A stretch of 37,590 nt of DNA from Lachnospiraceae bacterium (GTDB lineage Bacteria > Bacillota > Clostridia > Lachnospirales > Lachnospiraceae). The notes below the pieces were generated by a model. It saw nothing but the letters and a program-made list of their open reading frames with translations. It searched no databases and was not told the DNA's origin. Position numbers and translations under genes: made by a program. The stretch spans positions 1-37,590 of the forward strand of contig SVFN01000032.1 of the NCBI GenBank assembly GCA_015056815.1, given 5' to 3'. Shown here piece by piece: positions 34,161 to 37,590 of the stretch (positions are counted from its first letter, which is position 1; every line of letters starts with the position of its first letter).

Positions 34161-34358
34161 CTAGTCGTAAATTAAGAAATTTTGACCCTTTTCCGTTTTC
34201 ACCTCAAAAAATTGACTCTTGCAATTTGATAGGATAAATAAATATATTTAATATTAGTAAAAAATAATAAAACAATGTAAACGCCCGAAAGATCCTCAGT
34301 TGATACTACACTTTCGTTTTCAGGAAAATCGATTTTAAAAATAAATTTAATTCGGTTA

Positions 34359-34394
34359 ATTCGTAAAACTTGCAGAAATGCAAATTTTACGAAT
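34359..34394. other. Long hairpin in the non-coding region
   Basis: ATTCGTAAAA (34359-34368) pairs perfectly with TTTTACGAAT (34385-34394), and an inner TGCA-GAAA-TGCA extends the stem. It could be a terminator, a protein-binding site or a replication structure. Confidence 0.75.
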
Positions 34395-34456
34395 CCCCAA
34401 ATTAGATTCCTTTTTAAAATCCCCTACAACTTCCCTCGAATCCTTTTCGTTCTCAA

Positions 34457-34478
34457 CCACCAGCCCCCAGCCCCCACC
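34457..34478 (-). other. G-rich tract with G-quadruplex-like layout
   Basis: The minus strand reads GG-T-GGGGG-CT-GGGGG-CT-GG-T-GG, in a ~130-bp patch (34,430-34,560) whose plus strand is almost free of G. Only two runs exceed three G, so stability is uncertain. Confidence 0.4.
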
Positions 34479-34650
34479 AACGCAGTTCTCCACCGCCAGC
34501 CCTCCGCCCCACCAATCACATCACCTTTTCATTCCCTAACCTATAACCACTGTCCCCAGCAAATTATAACTTGACAAACCAACATTAAGTACCATATACT
34601 ACAAACAAGGCATTATGCAAAGGAGATTATTTTTGCAGGTAAGTCCAGTG

Positions 34651-34785
34651 TAAAGTATTGTAACGTAATGTACCGCAATGTTAAGCGAGGCAATGCGCAG
34701 AAAGCAAAGTATTGTGGTTCGTCGTTAGGCAACGCAAAGTAATGTACTTCAGTTTGCACAATGTTAAGTAAAGTCAAGCATAGGA
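34651..34785. repeat. Phased decamer (iteron-like) array
   Basis: TAAAGTATTG, TAACGTAATG and TACCGCAATG follow one another with exactly 10-bp period (34651-34680). Looser relatives continue to about 34785: CAAAGTATTG, CAAAGTAATG, CACAATGTTAAG, TAAAGTCAAG. The array lies about 290 bp before the DUF927-type gene. Confidence 0.6.
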
Positions 34786-35076
34786 TGGGCTTTAAAAAGC
34801 CGCACTAAAAATCAGCTTTTTTTGATCAATATTATTGGCTGGTTTGTTTTTTGTACTAATTTTTACGATGAAGTTTTGTTTTAATTTATCGTAGAGGTTG
34901 GTTTTGTTTAGTGTACGCTTTTTTAGCCGTTGAGAGGTGAATAACGTCCTATTAGTTGACTTGTCTTAAGTTAATAAATATAGGTGGAAACCAAAATAGC
35001 CTGTAACCGTTATTACCTCTTTATTTTGATAGAAGGAAAACAGTTGCAGGCTATTTTTTTTAGAAAGGAAAAAGCT

Positions 35077-36855
35077 ATGACAAAAAAAGAATTAAATAAT
35101 AAATTACAAAAAATTGTATCAAATAATCAAAAACTAAATTTGCCACATATTTTTATTGGTATTTTGGGCAACCGTGTCATACAAATTGTACAACAAAAAG
35201 ACAAAAACGGTATTTATGAACTTAATATTGCGGACGAAATCTGCTCTTTGATCAGGGTAAAGGAAGTTCAAAACAATATTTCTGATGGCGTAAAAACTTG
35301 TACCATTGAATTCATTAACGATGCTGGGAAACTTGAGACCCTCGAAAGCTTTCCACGCATTAAGCTTTGCGATGCCCAGAAATGTATCGAACTGGCAAAA
35401 TACGGCGTGGATGTCAGCTCATTGAATGCGAAAATTGTTGTGGCACATTTGCAGAATGAGCTTAAGCGTGCTCAATATCAGGAATGCACCAAACAGGCTG
35501 GGATCGTAAAGATGGACGGTAAGTATTTGTTTACGGGAAATTCATCATTTTATTACGAAAATAGTGAGTTTCAAAAAAGTGATATCAGGTATATTGGCAA
35601 TTATAACTTAGAACCTTCAGGCAAATTGAAGAGCTATAAACAGTTTTTAAATTCCGAGATTGCTCCATCAGAACCATTATCTGTTGCACTCGCTATAGGG
35701 GGTTCAGCATTATTCGTGGGCTATCTTCATGACGAGATTGACCTTCCTAACATTGTAGTCCACTTGTCCGGAGACAGCTCAATAGGAAAAAGTACCGCTA
35801 TGATGCTGGCGATCAGCATATTTGGTGGTTTTAAAATTGGTAAAAAAACCAGTCTTTTCGGTTCATGGAACGCCACAGACAATGCTATTTTAGAGATGCT
35901 CAATGATAACTATGGTGTTGCGGTTGGTTTGGATGAAGCAGGCATGTCTAAAGATAAGCAATTTGCGCCGTACATTTATCGAATTGCACATGGCGCCGAC
36001 AAACAGAGGCTTGATTATGAAAAAGGCAACAAGCCTATCCGCGGATGGCATACAACAATCCTGTCTACAGGGGAAATCCCTCTTGCCGATGTAACAGACA
36101 AAGCAAGCGGGCAAAAGGTTAGACTTATTTCTCTTGACAGTATTCAGTGGACAAACAGTGCCGAGCAAAGTGAAAAGATCAAAGCTTTTATTTCCAAAAA
36201 CCACGGAACATTTGCACCTGCACTTGCGAAATATATTCTTCGACAAGGCACTGGCAAATGGAAAAGGCTTTATGAGCAGGAAAGGGAAAAAATTTTACAA
36301 GCTTTAAATTGTGACTGTTTTAAAGAACGGCTTTCTAAGCGACTGGCAATTATCATGTTATCAGCCACAGCGATGAAGCACATGCACATTGATTTGGATC
36401 TTGACAAAATCCGGGATTTCCTCTGTCAAGAATTAAATAAGGCAACCTCTTACGAAACATCTATAAGCGAAGCAGCTTACTCACATTTGCAGACAGAAAT
36501 TGTAAATCATACCAACAATATCGAAATTCGTTGCCACAACGGTAGCTTGATTAGGGGTGTGCCTGCTGGCACAATTTGGGGAGTTGCATATACACATATT
36601 AGCTCTAATCCAGATAAGTGCATTCAAACAAACTCATTAGAGGATTTGGAAGTTGATTCCGTCAACATCCCGCTCTCAACTGTAGAGACATTTTTAATTA
36701 ACAAAGGATATCATAATTGCAAGGCAATTTACCAGAGCTGGATGCAACAGGGACATATAGAATTTAAGCAGGATGCAAAAGGTATTTCTAACTATCGCTT
36801 TATCGTTAAAACGGGTGACATCGGCAAGGCAACCTGTCTTAGGGTGAAAATATGA
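35077..36855 (+). CDS. DUF927-domain ATPase (putative helicase of a mobile element)
   Basis: A 592-aa protein matching the DUF927 family of helicase-like ATPases often found on plasmids, phages and integrated elements. The central domain (about 190-420) has Walker A GDSSIGKST (Lys238) and Walker B VAVGLDEAG (Asp286/Glu287), with the family feature FGSWNATDNAILEML between them and HGADKQRLDYEKGNKPIRGW after them. The N-terminal ~180 residues and C-terminal ~150 are not recognised. The start at 35077 has AGAAAGGA; the frame is open 31 codons further upstream without a ribosome binding site. Its stop overlaps the next start (ATGA). The role in DNA replication or transfer is inferred. Confidence 0.85.
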   Translation: MTKKELNNKLQKIVSNNQKLNLPHIFIGILGNRVIQIVQQKDKNGIYELNIADEICSLIRVKEVQNNISDGVKTCTIEFINDAGKLETLESFPRIKLCDAQKCIELAKYGVDVSSLNAKIVVAHLQNELKRAQYQECTKQAGIVKMDGKYLFTGNSSFYYENSEFQKSDIRYIGNYNLEPSGKLKSYKQFLNSEIAPSEPLSVALAIGGSALFVGYLHDEIDLPNIVVHLSGDSSIGKSTAMMLAISIFGGFKIGKKTSLFGSWNATDNAILEMLNDNYGVAVGLDEAGMSKDKQFAPYIYRIAHGADKQRLDYEKGNKPIRGWHTTILSTGEIPLADVTDKASGQKVRLISLDSIQWTNSAEQSEKIKAFISKNHGTFAPALAKYILRQGTGKWKRLYEQEREKILQALNCDCFKERLSKRLAIIMLSATAMKHMHIDLDLDKIRDFLCQELNKATSYETSISEAAYSHLQTEIVNHTNNIEIRCHNGSLIRGVPAGTIWGVAYTHISSNPDKCIQTNSLEDLEVDSVNIPLSTVETFLINKGYHNCKAIYQSWMQQGHIEFKQDAKGISNYRFIVKTGDIGKATCLRVKI

Positions 36856-37301
36856 AGCGCCCGTTCATAAAAGAGCTTGAAAGGAGCCAACAGGTTTTCA
36901 TAAACCTATGCGACATTGAAGGTAAAAGACTGAATGGGGCTTTAATGGAAGTAGCATATTTAGAGTTCCCACTCAAAATAACCTGTGAGGATTTTTCAAG
37001 ACTTAAAAGCGATCCTGTATATAAATTACTGCTACGTGGGATATCATCAAACCTTGGACTTGCTCTATACTTTTCACAACAGAATATTTCATTATGTGCA
37101 TCCTTTGGCAGATATCCTTTTTGGTGCTACAGTAATTTTTATGAACAGCTGTATGAGATAATCTTTAAACGACTTCAATTTGAACTCAGTGGTTATCTCA
37201 CTTTAGATGCGGATAGACAAATTCAGCATAACCATGAAAGAGCACAACGGAGAAAGAGAATATCCGCTATGATTGACGAAGATTTGGCGAATGCCGAATA
37301 A
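36852..37301 (+). CDS. Hypothetical protein coupled to the DUF927 ATPase
   Basis: A 149-aa protein, not recognised. It has a middle hydrophobic-aromatic stretch (YFSQQNISLCASFGRYPFWC) but no clear membrane helix, and a basic, helical C-terminus (HNHERAQRRKRISAMIDED). The ATGA overlap with the ATPase gene indicates translational coupling and a shared function, possibly a partner or accessory factor of the ATPase. Confidence 0.75.
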   Translation: MKRPFIKELERSQQVFINLCDIEGKRLNGALMEVAYLEFPLKITCEDFSRLKSDPVYKLLLRGISSNLGLALYFSQQNISLCASFGRYPFWCYSNFYEQLYEIIFKRLQFELSGYLTLDADRQIQHNHERAQRRKRISAMIDEDLANAE

Positions 37302-37305
37302 CCTA

Positions 37306-37336
37306 ATCATGTTGGGGGATTTTCTCCCAACATGAT
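37306..37336 (+). terminator. Stem-loop after the DUF927 operon
   Basis: ATCATGTTGGG (37306-37316) pairs perfectly with CCCAACATGAT (37326-37336) around a 9-nt loop, starting 5 nt after the stop codon. The T-run is absent, so termination may be partial. Confidence 0.65.
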
Positions 37337-37367
37337 ACTACATATATTAACTTAGCAAATAAGCAGT

Positions 37368-37429
37368 CAGGGCAACCTCACGCAATAACAGATATTTCAT
37401 TCGCATATTATTTTTCTGAGGCTGCCCTG
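37368..37429 (+). promoter_or_regulatory. Structured leader before the last ORF
   Basis: CAGGGCA-A-CCTCA (37368-37380) pairs with TGAGG-C-TGCCCTG (37417-37429), twelve base pairs with one internal mismatch and a ~36-nt AT-rich loop. It ends just before GAAAGGAGG, the ribosome binding site of the next ORF, so folding could influence its translation. Confidence 0.55.
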
Positions 37430-37445
37430 CCGAAAGGAGGTTATT

Positions 37446-37590
37446 ATGCCAGAGCAGGCTTATAGCAAGATACTGGATGGCTGCAGGATGGCAGTACCAT
37501 TGTTACTTGTTTTCATAGTAAGAAAGCAATCACTTTTATCGAGAGGAGGTCTTACCTTGGCTAATATTATAACACTTGATGCCGACATTC
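37446..37590 (+). CDS. Partial ORF running off the window
   Basis: The frame opens MPEQAYSKILDGCRM and stays open to the last base. GAAAGGAGG lies 5 nt before this ATG. A second ideal site, GAGGAGG, lies 7 nt before an in-frame TTG at 37557 (LANIITLDADI), which could be the true start of the main gene, with the ATG opening a short leading frame. Too little is present to assign a family. Confidence 0.5.
   Translation, partial: MPEQAYSKILDGCRMAVPLLLVFIVRKQSLLSRGGLTLANIITLDADI

Larger units (their letters stand above)
33743..34983. other. Gene-free 1.2-kb stretch
   Basis: No supportable gene is seen. The first 430 bp hold repeat copies R2 and R3; the rest is AT-rich with a long hairpin, a C-rich (minus-strand G-rich) patch and a phased decamer array, each listed separately. 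Short frames here lack ribosome binding sites and recognisable domains. Confidence 0.7.

Overview
The window reads as a chromosomal segment of an anaerobic low-to-mid GC Firmicute, most probably a Lachnospiraceae-type Clostridium. The signs are a eukaryote-type prolyl-tRNA synthetase behind a T-box leader, a stand-alone UgpC/MsmK-type sugar ABC ATPase, a reverse-order rubrerythrin, DUF5722/DUF4214 and DUF1002 secreted proteins, strong AGGAGG-type ribosome binding sites and consensus -35/-10 promoters. Genus cannot be assigned from the sequence alone.

Region 1 (1-30,030) is ordinary core/accessory chromosome, nearly all on the minus strand. Reading in the direction of transcription it holds: gpx-ohrR-nitroreductase (a peroxide-response operon with its own consensus promoter); a TPR-GGDEF protein; a histidine kinase/response regulator pair; an rluA-cobQ gene fusion followed by cobT and a small Cys-rich protein (cobalamin assembly); a zinc-ribbon protein, metG, an alpha/beta hydrolase and a DUF1002 secreted protein; a GNAT/HD-GYP/GGDEF cluster (cyclic-di-GMP turnover); the sugar ABC ATPase; an AI-2E family permease; a secreted DUF5722-DUF4214 glycosidase-like protein; a tRNA-Ala; and T-box-proS-ackA. 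Only rubrerythrin and a DUF885 metallopeptidase-like gene are on the plus strand here. Two sets of nested palindromic ~110-bp repeats bracket the DUF5722 gene.

Region 2 (about 30,030-34,200) is accessory and worn. It starts just past a tetR gene whose operator-like sites face no divergent gene. It carries an MNT/HEPN toxin-antitoxin pair, broken DUF5688 and DUF1643 remnants, two small orphan genes, an XRE regulator with a palindromic operator, and three diverged copies of a ~200-bp non-coding repeat at its edges.

Region 3 (about 34,200-37,590) looks like part of a mobile or formerly mobile element. An AT-rich non-coding kilobase with a long hairpin, a G-rich minus-strand tract and a phased decamer repeat leads into a DUF927-type ATPase, a translationally coupled 149-aa unknown protein, a hairpin, a structured leader and an ORF that runs off the window. 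The arrangement suggests a replication or helicase module, but this is inference.

No CRISPR array, rRNA, complete insertion sequence, recombinase or phage structural gene was seen.
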